Under the pieces are notes generated by a model that saw only the letters and a list, made by a program, of their open reading frames with translations, did not search any database and had not been told where the DNA came from. From assembly GCF_030409835.1 (NCBI RefSeq), contig NZ_JAUFQO010000001.1, positions 1-64,000 on the forward strand: 64,000 bases of DNA, read 5' to 3'. Shown in pieces: positions 54,549-63,978 of this stretch. The stretch is from Lutimonas halocynthiae. Lineage in GTDB: Bacteria; Bacteroidota; Bacteroidia; Flavobacteriales; Flavobacteriaceae. The position numbers and the translations under genes were made by a program. The stretch's first letter is position 1, and the number at the start of each line of letters is the position of its first letter.

Positions 54549-57500
54549 ATGCTTTCTTTTGATTATAAAAAATTCAACACCATTCTGGGTTGGCTTGCCT
54601 TTGGTATTGCGCTATTAACTTATACCTTAACACTTGAACCAACAGTTAGTTATTGGGATTGTGGTGAATATATTGCCACATCCGTTAAACTTGAAGTAGG
54701 GCATCCTCCAGGAGCTCCTTTGTTTCAAATGATGGGTGCTTTTTTCGCAATGTTCACAAATGACGTGTCTCAAATAGCCATGGCGGTGAATTTTATGTCT
54801 GCTTTAGCTAGTGCATTCACGATACTTTTTCTTTTCTGGACCATTACGGCTCTGGCAAAAAAAGTTGTAGAAAAAAACAGTGGTGAAATGAGTAAAGGTA
54901 GCGGTATCGCTATCCTTGGAAGTGGTCTTGTTGGTGCATTGGCCTACACTTTTTCTGATAGTTTCTGGTTTAGCGCAGTAGAAGCAGAGGTTTATGCCAT
55001 GTCTTCTTTTTTAATGGCGTTGCTCTTTTGGCTGGCCATTCATTGGGAAGCAGAAATGGATAAACCACGAGGTAACAAATGGCTTTTACTCATCAGTTTT
55101 ATAGTAGGCTTATCATTTGGTGTTCACATATTATCCCTATTGGTGATCCCTTCTATCGTATTCATTTATATTTATAAAAGATACCCTGAACTCAATTTAA
55201 AACAATTTATCCTTGCCAATGTAGTGGCTATTCTAGTCTTGGCTTTTGTCTTTAAATTATTGTTTCCTTATACCTTAAGATTCTTTAGTGCCTCTGAGTT
55301 ATTTTTTATCAATACCCTAGGCTTACCATTTAATTCAGGCAGTATTATTGCCGGAACGCTACTTGTTGCACTCTTTTATTTTGGCCTCAGACATACACGT
55401 AAAAAGAAACTGTATACCGCTAATTTATTAATCTTGTCTGTTCTTTTTATTATGATTGGTTTTTCCTCATGGTTAATGTTACCGATTCGAGCCAATGCAG
55501 ATACCACCATAAATGAAAACAACCCATCAAGTGCCCGAGAATTATTAGCCTATTACAATAGAGAACAATATGGCGATGCCAATGTTTTCTATGGCTCTTA
55601 TTATTCTCAAACTGCAGATAGAGACAAAGAAAATCCTTATCGTGATGCAAAACCAAAATATGAAAAGGATGAAAAAGCGGGCAAATATATTATAGTCAAC
55701 AACTATAAAGATGCTTTACCAAATTATAACAGCAAGCACAAGGGAATCATTCCCCGTATGGTAGATCCTACCCCATCGGTTGTCCAAAATTATAAGGCCG
55801 TTGCAGGTATTCCTCAAAGATCGAAAAGACGCCCTACTTTTGGTGAGAACATTACTTTTATGGCCAGGTATCAATTTGGCTATATGTACGGTCGATATTT
55901 CATGTGGAATTTTGCAGGAAGGCAAGATGATATACAGGGTAATCTGGATAACCATGGTAATTGGCTTAGTGGAATTGATCAAATTGACGAATTGAGACTT
56001 GGTTCTCAAAAAAATCTTCCAAGTGAAATAACAGAAAATAAAGGGAGAAATAAATATTATTTCCTCCCGCTTATCTTAGGACTTATCGGGCTAATCTTTC
56101 ATTTGAAAAGAGACATAAATAATTTTTATATTCTGCTTCTCTTCTTTGCTTTTACAGGACTGGCTATCGTTTTCTATACCAATCCAAAACCCTTTGAACC
56201 CAGAGAAAGGGATTATGCAGTAGTTGGTTCGTTTTATGTTTTTGCCGTATGGATAGGCTTCGGAGTTTTAGCCATCTATGAAAAATTTAAGTCCAAAATA
56301 CAATCGACTGTGATGCCTATAGCATTATCATTTGTTTGCCTGCTGGCCGTTCCGGTGTTAATGGCCAATGAGAATTGGGATGACCATGATCGATCAGGAA
56401 AATATACTACCTGGAACAATGCAAAATCATATTTGGATTCGTGTCAGGAAAATGCGATTATGTTTACCATCGGTGATAATGACACCTTTCCGCTTTGGTA
56501 TATGCAGGAAGTAGAAGATTACAGAACAGATATCAAGCTTATCAACACGAGTTTATTTGCTAAGGACTGGTATATTGACCAGCAAAAAAGAAAGACCTAC
56601 AAGGCCGATCCTATTCCTTCACAATTGAGCCATAGTGATTATAAAGAAGGCTCTCTCGACGTTGCCTATTATTATCCATACGCATTTCCGCAATTCAAGG
56701 ATTCTATCATGGATATCAAGTTCTTTATGAAATGGATACAGAGTAAAGACAGCAGAACTATGATTGATTTTGAAGAAAACGGTCATCCTGAAAAAGTATA
56801 TCCTACAACAAAATTAAGGATCATGGTAGACAAGGAGGCGGTTCTTAGAAATGGTATTGTTGCCGAAAAAGATTCAGCCTTGATAGAGCCTTATATAGAT
56901 ATTCAAATAGCAGAATCTGCATTGATCAAAAACCGGATCCTGATGCTTGATATCTTAGCGAATAACAACTGGGAAAGACCTTTATATTTTACTGGTGGAG
57001 CTCAAGCAGCCGAGGAGTATATCTGGCTAAAAGACTACCTACAACTTGATGGTCTTGCTTATAGGTTCGTTCCGATTAAAACTCCCATTTCTCAAAAGAG
57101 TTTTATGGACATGGGGAGAATTGATACGGAAACAATGTATGCAAATGTCAAGAAATGGTCTTGGAAAAACTCTAATGGAGATATCTATTTTGATCCTGAA
57201 ACAAGGAAAAATGGGATCTCGTTTAGAAACAGTTTAGGCAGGTTGGCTGATGAATTTATCAAGGAAAAAGATTTTGTCAGGGCTGAGGAGATTTTAGACA
57301 TGTCAATGGAAAAAATGCCAATGGAATCTTATGGTTATTTCAGATTGGTCATTGGCCATATTGAATCGTATTATCTTATAGACAGACCTGAAAAAGCAAG
57401 AATAATAGTAGATTATTTAATCAAAAACTTCAAAGAAAGAATCTTTTTCTACAGTGGGTTAAGCTCTTATGAGCTGACACAAAATTTTGGCGACCTTGAA

Positions 57501-57629
57501 GGGACACTGGATCTATATAAATACATTATTGCCACCGCAGTGGAATACGACACTGAAGAATATTCAGGTAAGCTTAAAGATGAGTTCATGACGTCTGTAA
57601 CACTTTTAGAGGAAGTGCTTGAGGAATAA
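54549..57629 (+). CDS. DUF2723/TMEM260-like membrane glycosyltransferase
   Basis: A 1026-residue protein. About 12 membrane helices lie in residues 1-590, then a soluble C-terminal half. The N-terminal LTYTLTLEPTVSYWDCGEYI and VGHPPGAPLFQMMG are the DUF2723 signature, with an Asp-Cys-Gly-Glu active-site-like loop as in GT-C enzymes. The human relative TMEM260 is a protein O-mannosyltransferase, so glycosyl transfer to exported proteins is likely. The last 120 residues look TPR-like (RAEEILDMSMEKMP). An in-frame GTG at 54543 is possible, but ATG 54549 is preferred. Confidence 0.85.
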   Translation: MLSFDYKKFNTILGWLAFGIALLTYTLTLEPTVSYWDCGEYIATSVKLEVGHPPGAPLFQMMGAFFAMFTNDVSQIAMAVNFMSALASAFTILFLFWTITALAKKVVEKNSGEMSKGSGIAILGSGLVGALAYTFSDSFWFSAVEAEVYAMSSFLMALLFWLAIHWEAEMDKPRGNKWLLLISFIVGLSFGVHILSLLVIPSIVFIYIYKRYPELNLKQFILANVVAILVLAFVFKLLFPYTLRFFSASELFFINTLGLPFNSGSIIAGTLLVALFYFGLRHTRKKKLYTANLLILSVLFIMIGFSSWLMLPIRANADTTINENNPSSARELLAYYNREQYGDANVFYGSYYSQTADRDKENPYRDAKPKYEKDEKAGKYIIVNNYKDALPNYNSKHKGIIPRMVDPTPSVVQNYKAVAGIPQRSKRRPTFGENITFMARYQFGYMYGRYFMWNFAGRQDDIQGNLDNHGNWLSGIDQIDELRLGSQKNLPSEITENKGRNKYYFLPLILGLIGLIFHLKRDINNFYILLLFFAFTGLAIVFYTNPKPFEPRERDYAVVGSFYVFAVWIGFGVLAIYEKFKSKIQSTVMPIALSFVCLLAVPVLMANENWDDHDRSGKYTTWNNAKSYLDSCQENAIMFTIGDNDTFPLWYMQEVEDYRTDIKLINTSLFAKDWYIDQQKRKTYKADPIPSQLSHSDYKEGSLDVAYYYPYAFPQFKDSIMDIKFFMKWIQSKDSRTMIDFEENGHPEKVYPTTKLRIMVDKEAVLRNGIVAEKDSALIEPYIDIQIAESALIKNRILMLDILANNNWERPLYFTGGAQAAEEYIWLKDYLQLDGLAYRFVPIKTPISQKSFMDMGRIDTETMYANVKKWSWKNSNGDIYFDPETRKNGISFRNSLGRLADEFIKEKDFVRAEEILDMSMEKMPMESYGYFRLVIGHIESYYLIDRPEKARIIVDYLIKNFKERIFFYSGLSSYELTQNFGDLEGTLDLYKYIIATAVEYDTEEYSGKLKDEFMTSVTLLEEVLEE

Positions 57630-57695
57630 ATCACATTTAGCCTTTTTTTTGTATCTTGGGTTTACCCCCTACATGTTTTTAATACATAATATCAA

Positions 57696-58334
57696 ATGAG
57701 ATCTTATCTTGTAAAAACACCTAGATTGGTGCAAAAATTTTTTAGTAATTATTCATGGCGAATCAAAACGAATGAAAAAGAGATTTATCTCACATTTGAC
57801 GATGGTCCGGTACCTGAATTTACACCCTGGGTTCTTGAAACGCTTGAAAAATTTAATGCCAAGGCTACTTTCTTTTGTGTGGGTGAGAACATTAAAAAAT
57901 ACCCTCATATTTACCTGGAAATAAAGGATAAAAACCACAGCATAGGTAATCACACCTTTAATCATTTACAGGGATGGAAAACACCAACTACTAAATATGT
58001 GAAAAATATTCTAAAAGCTGAATCCTATCTGCAGGATGCTTCAGATAAACAGGGCAATAAGCTTTTTAGACCTCCTCATGGTAGAATAAGACCCATGCAA
58101 GCCAGAATACTTCGTAAAAAAGGGTATAAAATTATTATGTGGGACGTTTTAAGCGGTGACTTTGACCAGGGTCTGAGCAAGAAAGCCTGTTTGGAGCATA
58201 CAATCAAACACATTAATAATGGTAGCATTGTCGTTTTTCACGACAGTGATAAATCATTTAAAAACCTTGATTATGTACTTCCCAAGGTATTAGAACATTT
58301 TACACAGAAAGGATATAAGTTTAAGGCTCTTTGA
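57696..58334 (+). CDS. Polysaccharide deacetylase (NodB domain)
   Basis: A 212-residue protein of one NodB domain. The five motifs are present: TFDDGP (Asp base and metal), GNHTFNH (metal His pair), RPPHGR, the WDVLSGDFD region and VFHDSD. No clear signal peptide, though a hydrophobic or amphipathic start is possible. It may remove N-acetyl groups from peptidoglycan or a surface glycan. It follows the TMEM260-like gene by 66 nt and may share its transcript. Confidence 0.9.
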   Translation: MRSYLVKTPRLVQKFFSNYSWRIKTNEKEIYLTFDDGPVPEFTPWVLETLEKFNAKATFFCVGENIKKYPHIYLEIKDKNHSIGNHTFNHLQGWKTPTTKYVKNILKAESYLQDASDKQGNKLFRPPHGRIRPMQARILRKKGYKIIMWDVLSGDFDQGLSKKACLEHTIKHINNGSIVVFHDSDKSFKNLDYVLPKVLEHFTQKGYKFKAL

Positions 58335-58364
58335 TAGAGTTGGCCCGATAAGTATTGGTTTAAT

Positions 58365-58384
58365 CCGCCTGGCGGCGAGGCAGG
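58365..58384. repeat. CCTGCC-type palindromic repeat
   Basis: CCGCCTGGCGGCGAGGCAGG differs by two bases from the element at 23774. Low GC around it makes it stand out. Confidence 0.6.
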
Positions 58385-58512
58385 GATTGGAGATTTTTAA
58401 TCTAAGATTTTATATCTAAACAGAGGTAGTTGCTGCTTTTTTAATCCTAAATCTTTCTTATAAATAATGTTTGATATTCTGTAGAAATAGAATATCAAAA
58501 ATCTTAAATCGA

Positions 58513-58545
58513 CAATCTTCAATCTTCAATCTTCAATCTTCAATC
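58513..58545. repeat. (CAATCTT)4.7 heptamer tandem repeat
   Basis: Four perfect CAATCTT units plus CAATC, just past the stop of the thioredoxin-like gene. Confidence 0.9.
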
Positions 58546-58552
58546 AACTGAA

Positions 58553-58849
58553 TCAAACATACTGTTCCACCAGACTAATCAAAGTATTAGCGTCTTGTTG
58601 CCCGGTCTGTCGCCATTTCATTTCGCCATTCTTATAAATAATGAATGTAGGGTTGCCTTTAATACGCAAGGCTGCTGCCAATGTCTCGTTTTTAGAGACA
58701 TCAATCTTTACAACTTTTGCCTTATCTCCAAGCGCTGCAGCTACATCACGCAGAATAGAGTGCAAATTCGTATTTTCTCCCTCCCAGTCTGCGTAAAAAT
58801 CGATCAGGGTGGGGATTCTTGAACCAATTAATTCTCCAAACTTAGTCAT
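58553..58849 (-). CDS. Thioredoxin-fold protein lacking the active-site cysteines
   Basis: A 98-residue cytoplasmic protein with the full thioredoxin pattern: PTLIDFYADW, VVKIDVSKNETLAAALRIKG, then the cis-Pro segment NPTFIIYKNGE and GQQDANTLISLVEQ. Where thioredoxins have WCGPC it reads WEGEN, and there is no Cys in the protein at all. It cannot do dithiol exchange. A binding, scaffold or assembly role is possible. Frame and start are clear. It is divergent from polA. Confidence 0.88.
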   Translation of the reverse strand: MTKFGELIGSRIPTLIDFYADWEGENTNLHSILRDVAAALGDKAKVVKIDVSKNETLAAALRIKGNPTFIIYKNGEMKWRQTGQQDANTLISLVEQYV

Positions 58850-59000
58850 ACTTAAGTTTTTAATTCTATACTTACAAATATAGTATTTTATCTAACAAAA
58901 TTTATAAAGTCCAAAAAATTAACGATTTAGCAATTATTTTAATATTTTTTCAAACGACATATACAAATTTGTACTTTTACATTGATCTAAACTATTTTTA

Positions 59001-61835
59001 ATGGCCGAACAAAAAAGACTTTTTTTACTTGACGCTTTCGCCCTGATCTTTCGGGGTTACTATGCTTTTATTAAGAATCCTATAATCAATTCAAAAGGAA
59101 TGGATACCTCAGCCATTATGGGGTTCACAAATTCTCTTTTAGATGTAATCAGGCGTGAAAAACCGGATCATTTGGCAGTAGCCTTTGACAAAGGCGGTTC
59201 ACACCAAAGAACTGAAGCATTTCCTGAATACAAGTCAAACAGACTAGAAACACCTGAAGCGATCAAAATTGCAGTTCCCTACATACATGAAATCCTTAAG
59301 GCCATGCATATTCCCATAGTTGAATTAGAAGGATATGAAGCCGATGACCTCATTGGAACCTTATCAGTTCAGGCAGAAAAGGCAGGTTATAAAACATTTA
59401 TGGTGACACCCGATAAAGACTTTGCTCAGTTGGTCACAGAAAATGTTGTGATGTATAAACCGGCACGAATGGGTAACGGCATTGAAATTTGGGATGTTGA
59501 TAGGGTAAAAGAAAAATTTGAAATTGAGGATCCAAAACAAGTGATCGATTTTTTAGGTATGATGGGGGATTCAGTTGATAACATTCCCGGCTTACCTGGA
59601 GTAGGTGAAAAGACCGCCAAAAAATTTCTCAAACAATACGGCAGCATGGAAGTGCTGCTCGAAAACACGCATGAGCTGAAAGGCAAAATGAAAGAAAAAG
59701 TTGAGGCTAATAAAGAATTAGGAATTCTTTCAAAAGAACTCGCCACCATTATGCTTGATTGCCCTGTTGAATTTCATGAAGAAAATTTTGAATTGAATAC
59801 GCCTGATATTGAAAAAGTTACAGAGATATTTCAAGATCTTGAATTCAGAAGGGCTCTGGAAAATTTACAAAGAATCTTTAAAACAGATCAATATGTTGAG
59901 ATTCCTAAAACGGTTACTGAGAAAGTTACAACTACAGATCCTGAAACAGGTCATCAACTCGACATGTTCTCAGCAGCAGTAGCAGCGAATGAATCAGCCA
60001 CTTCAGCGCAATCCGGTGGATACCAAAAAGCAGAAAATAAGGATCATTTTTATCAATCTGTTGCTACAGAATTTTCACAACAATTATTGCTTAAAAAATT
60101 ACTGAAGCAAAACTCGGTATGTTTTGATACAGAAACCACAAGTTTAAACACGCTTGAAGCAAAACTAGTAGGAATCGCTTTTTCATATGAAAAGGGGAAA
60201 GGATATTATGTTCCTGTTCCTGAAAATAATGAAGAAGCTCAAATCGTTCTTGAAAGGTTTAGACCTTTCTTTTCAGATGAAAAAATTGAGAAAATAGGCC
60301 AAAACCTGAAATACGACATCAAGGTTTTGAAAAATTACGCAATGGATGTAAACGGGCCTTTGTTCGATACCATGATTGCGCATTATTTGATCAATCCTGA
60401 TATGAGACACAATATGACAGTCTTATCGGAGACCTATTTGCACTATACACCTATCCCTATAGAAGCGTTGATCGGGAAAAAAGGAAAGAACCAAGGATCG
60501 ATGCGAGATGTTGCTCTTGAGGAGCAAACCGAATATGCTTCGGAAGATGCTGACATCACATGGCAGTTGAAACAACTGTTTGAAAAAGAATTAGAGAAAA
60601 ATTCATTGACCAGCTTATTTAAAGATATCGAGATTCCTTTGGTCGATGTGCTTGCTTCTATGGAAATGGAAGGCATCAATTTGGATAAGAATTTCCTTAA
60701 GTCTTTATCAAGCGACCTAAGTCATGATATAGAACATTTAGAAAATTTAATATACAAAGAAGCCGACACAGATTTCAACCTTGCTTCTCCCAAACAATTA
60801 GGTGTGGTTCTCTTTGAGAAAATGAAATTAATTGAAAAGCCCAAAAAGACAAAAACAGGTCAGTATGCTACAGGTGAAGAAGTGCTTTCTAAACTGGCAG
60901 CCAAACACCCCATTGTAAAGAATATACTGGAATGGAGAGGCCTCGTTAAATTGAAAAACACCTACATCGATTCATTACCTAACGAAGTGAATGCCACTTC
61001 TGGAAGAGTCCATACCACTTATAGTCAAATTGTAGCTGCTACCGGCAGATTGAGCTCGAACAACCCTAACCTGCAGAATATACCCATAAGGACTGAGCGG
61101 GGGAAACAGGTGAGAAAAGCCTTTATTCCAAGAGATAAAAATTACACTCTTTTAGCTGCAGATTATTCTCAAATTGAACTAAGACTTATTGCCGAAATGA
61201 GTGGCGATGAAGAAATGAAATCTTCTTTTATAAGAGGAGAAGACATTCACAAATCTACAGCAGCCAAAGTTTTTCAAGTGGCATTAGATGAAGTAACAAA
61301 AGAACAACGAAGTTATGCAAAGACGGTTAATTTTGGAATCATCTATGGCGTCTCTGCTTTTGGCTTGAGTCAACAAACTGATTTGAGCAGGTCTGAGGCC
61401 AAAGAATTAATCGAAACCTATTATGAAACCTACCCCACCTTGAAGTCATATATAGCAAAACAAATTGACTTTGCAAGAGATCATGGCTATGTTGAAACCA
61501 TTCTTGGAAGGCGGAGGTATCTAAAAAATATAAATTCCAGAAATGCTATAGTTCGTTCGGCTGATGAACGTAATGCAGTTAACGCCCCTATTCAGGGAAG
61601 TGCTGCTGATATTATCAAAATAGCAATGATTCAAATTCATAAACTGCTAAAAACAGGTGCTTACAAATCAAAAATGTTATTGCAAGTTCATGATGAATTG
61701 GTCTTTGATATACATTGTGATGAAATGGATATTTTAAAACCGATTATTCAAGATACAATGGAAAATGCATATAAAATGTCTATCCCTTTAACCGTTGATC
61801 TGGGTCAGGGAAACAATTGGCTTGAAGCGCATTAA
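59001..61835 (+). CDS. polA: DNA polymerase I
   Basis: A 944-residue repair and primer-removal enzyme. Residues 1-290 are the 5' nuclease (FLLDAFALIFRGYYA, GDSVDNIPGLPGVGEKTAKKFL). Residues about 340-530 are the 3'-5' exonuclease with intact metal residues (FDTETTSLN near 376, NLKYDIKVL, ASEDADITW), so proofreading is likely. The polymerase has motif A DYSQIELR near 721, the O-helix KTVNFGIIYGVSAFGL and motif C VHDEL near 897. It ends 3 nt before a strong inverted repeat. Confidence 0.97.
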   Translation: MAEQKRLFLLDAFALIFRGYYAFIKNPIINSKGMDTSAIMGFTNSLLDVIRREKPDHLAVAFDKGGSHQRTEAFPEYKSNRLETPEAIKIAVPYIHEILKAMHIPIVELEGYEADDLIGTLSVQAEKAGYKTFMVTPDKDFAQLVTENVVMYKPARMGNGIEIWDVDRVKEKFEIEDPKQVIDFLGMMGDSVDNIPGLPGVGEKTAKKFLKQYGSMEVLLENTHELKGKMKEKVEANKELGILSKELATIMLDCPVEFHEENFELNTPDIEKVTEIFQDLEFRRALENLQRIFKTDQYVEIPKTVTEKVTTTDPETGHQLDMFSAAVAANESATSAQSGGYQKAENKDHFYQSVATEFSQQLLLKKLLKQNSVCFDTETTSLNTLEAKLVGIAFSYEKGKGYYVPVPENNEEAQIVLERFRPFFSDEKIEKIGQNLKYDIKVLKNYAMDVNGPLFDTMIAHYLINPDMRHNMTVLSETYLHYTPIPIEALIGKKGKNQGSMRDVALEEQTEYASEDADITWQLKQLFEKELEKNSLTSLFKDIEIPLVDVLASMEMEGINLDKNFLKSLSSDLSHDIEHLENLIYKEADTDFNLASPKQLGVVLFEKMKLIEKPKKTKTGQYATGEEVLSKLAAKHPIVKNILEWRGLVKLKNTYIDSLPNEVNATSGRVHTTYSQIVAATGRLSSNNPNLQNIPIRTERGKQVRKAFIPRDKNYTLLAADYSQIELRLIAEMSGDEEMKSSFIRGEDIHKSTAAKVFQVALDEVTKEQRSYAKTVNFGIIYGVSAFGLSQQTDLSRSEAKELIETYYETYPTLKSYIAKQIDFARDHGYVETILGRRRYLKNINSRNAIVRSADERNAVNAPIQGSAADIIKIAMIQIHKLLKTGAYKSKMLLQVHDELVFDIHCDEMDILKPIIQDTMENAYKMSIPLTVDLGQGNNWLEAH

Positions 61836-61837
61836 TT

Positions 61838-61882
61838 ACTGAAGGGTTCGCAGGTGAAGGCCTCACCTGCGAACCCTTCAGT
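61838..61882. repeat. 20-bp perfect inverted repeat after polA
   Basis: Arms ACTGAAGGGTTCGCAGGTGA (61838-61857) and its exact complement (61863-61882) around AGGCC. No T-run follows; the next 30 nt repeat CAGTTCTCA/ACCCCTCAG elements. It may be a 3' stem or a short inserted sequence. Confidence 0.75.
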
Positions 61883-62049
61883 TCTCAACCCCTCAGTTCT
61901 CACCCATTCAATGATTGGGAGTGAAACCACGGTCTTTTATTATTGTATTTCAGGATCATTGTTAAATATGGTTTGAAATTCTCCCTATTGGTCTAATTCT
62001 AAATAATTTGGACTCAACTTCTCTTTAATAAAATATCCCAATATCGTGC

Positions 62050-62079
62050 TTGCAGAATAAATAAATAGTTGTACTTTTG
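62050..62079 (+). promoter_or_regulatory. Promoter of rplM-rpsI
   Basis: TTG (62050-62052) and TACTTTTG (62072-62079) spaced by 19 nt. The leader of about 43 nt contains a small hairpin CTCTT-TGAACTG-AAGAG (62084-62100), possibly an L13 autoregulatory site. Confidence 0.75.
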
Positions 62080-62128
62080 CAAACTCTTTGAACTGAAGAG
62101 AAGGAATGTTTAATTTTAATAAATACGT

Positions 62129-62584
62129 GTGAACACATTAAGTTACAGAACAGTATCAGCCAACAAAGCGACCGTGAACAAGGAATGGCTAGTGGTAGAT
62201 GCTGAAGGAGAAGTGTTAGGGCGTTTGGCCTCAAAGGTTGCAAAACTTATCAGAGGGAAACACAAACCTAACTTTACACCTCACGTTGATTGCGGTGACA
62301 ATGTAGTTATCATCAACGCTGAGAAGATCAAATTAACCGGAAACAAATGGAATGACAAAACTTACGTTCGTCATACTGGATACCCGGGTGGACAGAGAAC
62401 GCTTTCTGCTATTGAATTATTTGGGAAAAGCCCAAGTAGAGTTGTAGAAAAAGCTGTAAAAGGTATGTTACCTAAAAACAAACTTGGAAGTGCCTTGTTT
62501 AGAAACCTTTATGTATATACTGGAGGTGAACATCAACAAGAAGCACAAAAGCCAAAAGTTATTAACCTAAATGATATCAAGTAA
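62129..62584 (+). CDS. rplM: 50S ribosomal protein L13 (GTG start)
   Basis: A 151-residue protein. It opens at GTG ([20 protein letters not shown]) and contains [20 protein letters not shown] and [20 protein letters not shown], all typical of L13. It is co-transcribed with rpsI. The frame has no ATG in a suitable place upstream. Confidence 0.97.
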   Translation: MNTLSYRTVSANKATVNKEWLVVDAEGEVLGRLASKVAKLIRGKHKPNFTPHVDCGDNVVIINAEKIKLTGNKWNDKTYVRHTGYPGGQRTLSAIELFGKSPSRVVEKAVKGMLPKNKLGSALFRNLYVYTGGEHQQEAQKPKVINLNDIK

Positions 62585-62585
62585 T

Positions 62586-62972
62586 ATGGAGACTATTCAC
62601 AAAATTGGTAGAAGAAAAACCGCTGTTGCTAGAGTATATCTTTCAGAAGGAAAAGGAAATATCACTGTAAATGACAAATCTTATGATAGTTATTTTACAA
62701 CTGATACACTTAAATACAAGGTTCTTCAACCTTTAACTCTTACTGAAAATTTAGAAGCTTATGATATTAAAGCTAAGGTATTTGGTGGAGGAATTACAGG
62801 ACAAGCTGAGGCTATCCGATTGGCTATTACCAGAGCTTTAGTTGAGATTGATGCAGAACACAGAACGGTTTTAAAGCCTGAAGGTTTACTTACAAGAGAT
62901 CCAAGAATGGTTGAACGTAAGAAATTCGGTCAGAAGAAAGCTCGTAAGAAATTCCAATTCTCTAAACGTTAA
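62586..62972 (+). CDS. rpsI: 30S ribosomal protein S9
   Basis: A 128-residue protein starting METIHKIGRRKTAVARVYL, with GGGITGQAEAIRLAITRAL and the C-terminal KKFGQKKARKKFQFSKR that reaches the ribosomal P site. ATG 62586 gives the usual length; it lies 1 nt after the rplM stop. Confidence 0.98.
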   Translation: METIHKIGRRKTAVARVYLSEGKGNITVNDKSYDSYFTTDTLKYKVLQPLTLTENLEAYDIKAKVFGGGITGQAEAIRLAITRALVEIDAEHRTVLKPEGLLTRDPRMVERKKFGQKKARKKFQFSKR

Positions 62973-63129
62973 TATTGGAAACTTATTCAATTTGTTTTGG
63001 ATAAGAAGAGAAAAGTAAAAAAGAATAAAACAGTTGTCGTACAAGTCTAGCATCCAAATAATTAAGATCCATAATTTATCATGACTACTTAATTATTGCG
63101 AAAACCCACGGAACGTAAACTAAAACAAA

Positions 63130-63978
63130 ATGGCAAACATAGAAATAAAAGATTTAATTGATTCTGGTGTACACTTCGGACACCTTACAAGAAAATGGAA
63201 TCCAAACATGGCTCCTTATGTTTATACTGAGCGTAAAGGAATTCATATCATCGATTTATACAAAACTGCTGCAAAAATTGACGAAGCCGGTTCAGCTTTA
63301 GGAAAAATTGCAGCTTCTGGTAGAAAAATATTATTTGTTGCTACCAAAAAACAAGCAAAAGACATCGTTTCTGACAAAGCAAAAGAAGTTAACATGCCTT
63401 TTATCACTGAGCGTTGGCCAGGTGGTATGCTAACTAACTTCGTTACAATCAGAAAAGCCGTTAAAAAAATGGCCTACATTGATAGAATGAAGAAAGATGG
63501 TTCTTTTGAAGCATTATCAAAAAGGGAAAAACTACAAATCAATCGTCAAAGAGCAAAACTAGAAAAGAATTTAGGTTCTATTGTAGATATGACGCGTTTA
63601 CCAGGTGCAATTTTAATAGTTGATATTAAAAGAGAGCACATCGCAGTTGCTGAAGCACAAAAATTAAACATTCCAATTTTTGCGATGGTCGACACGAACT
63701 CTGATCCAAGACCAATTGATTATGTAATTCCTTCAAATGATGATGCATCCAAATCAATTGAAAAGGTACTTTCTTATCTAACTACAGCAATCACTGAAGG
63801 ATTAGCTGACAGAAAGAAAAGTAAAGAACAGGAAGCCGCTCCAGCTGCTAAAGCTGCTGCTGCAACTCCAGTTGCTCCGGCAGAAACCGTAGCCCCTGCA
63901 GAACCTGTAGCTCCTGCAGTGAAAGCAACAGAAGAAGTTGCCCCTGAAACTGCTGAAGCACCAAAGGAAGAAAAATAA
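63130..63978 (+). CDS. rpsB: 30S ribosomal protein S2 with Ala/Pro/Glu-rich tail
   Basis: A 282-residue protein. Seen are LIDSGVHFGHLTRKWNPNMA, ERWPGGMLTNFVTIRKAV and PIFAMVDTNSDPRPIDYVIP. From about residue 232 it has a low-complexity tail (AAPAAKAAAATPVAPAE and further APE repeats), common in the phylum. A 157-nt gap without clear promoter separates it from rpsI. Confidence 0.97.
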   Translation: MANIEIKDLIDSGVHFGHLTRKWNPNMAPYVYTERKGIHIIDLYKTAAKIDEAGSALGKIAASGRKILFVATKKQAKDIVSDKAKEVNMPFITERWPGGMLTNFVTIRKAVKKMAYIDRMKKDGSFEALSKREKLQINRQRAKLEKNLGSIVDMTRLPGAILIVDIKREHIAVAEAQKLNIPIFAMVDTNSDPRPIDYVIPSNDDASKSIEKVLSYLTTAITEGLADRKKSKEQEAAPAAKAAAATPVAPAETVAPAEPVAPAVKATEEVAPETAEAPKEEK

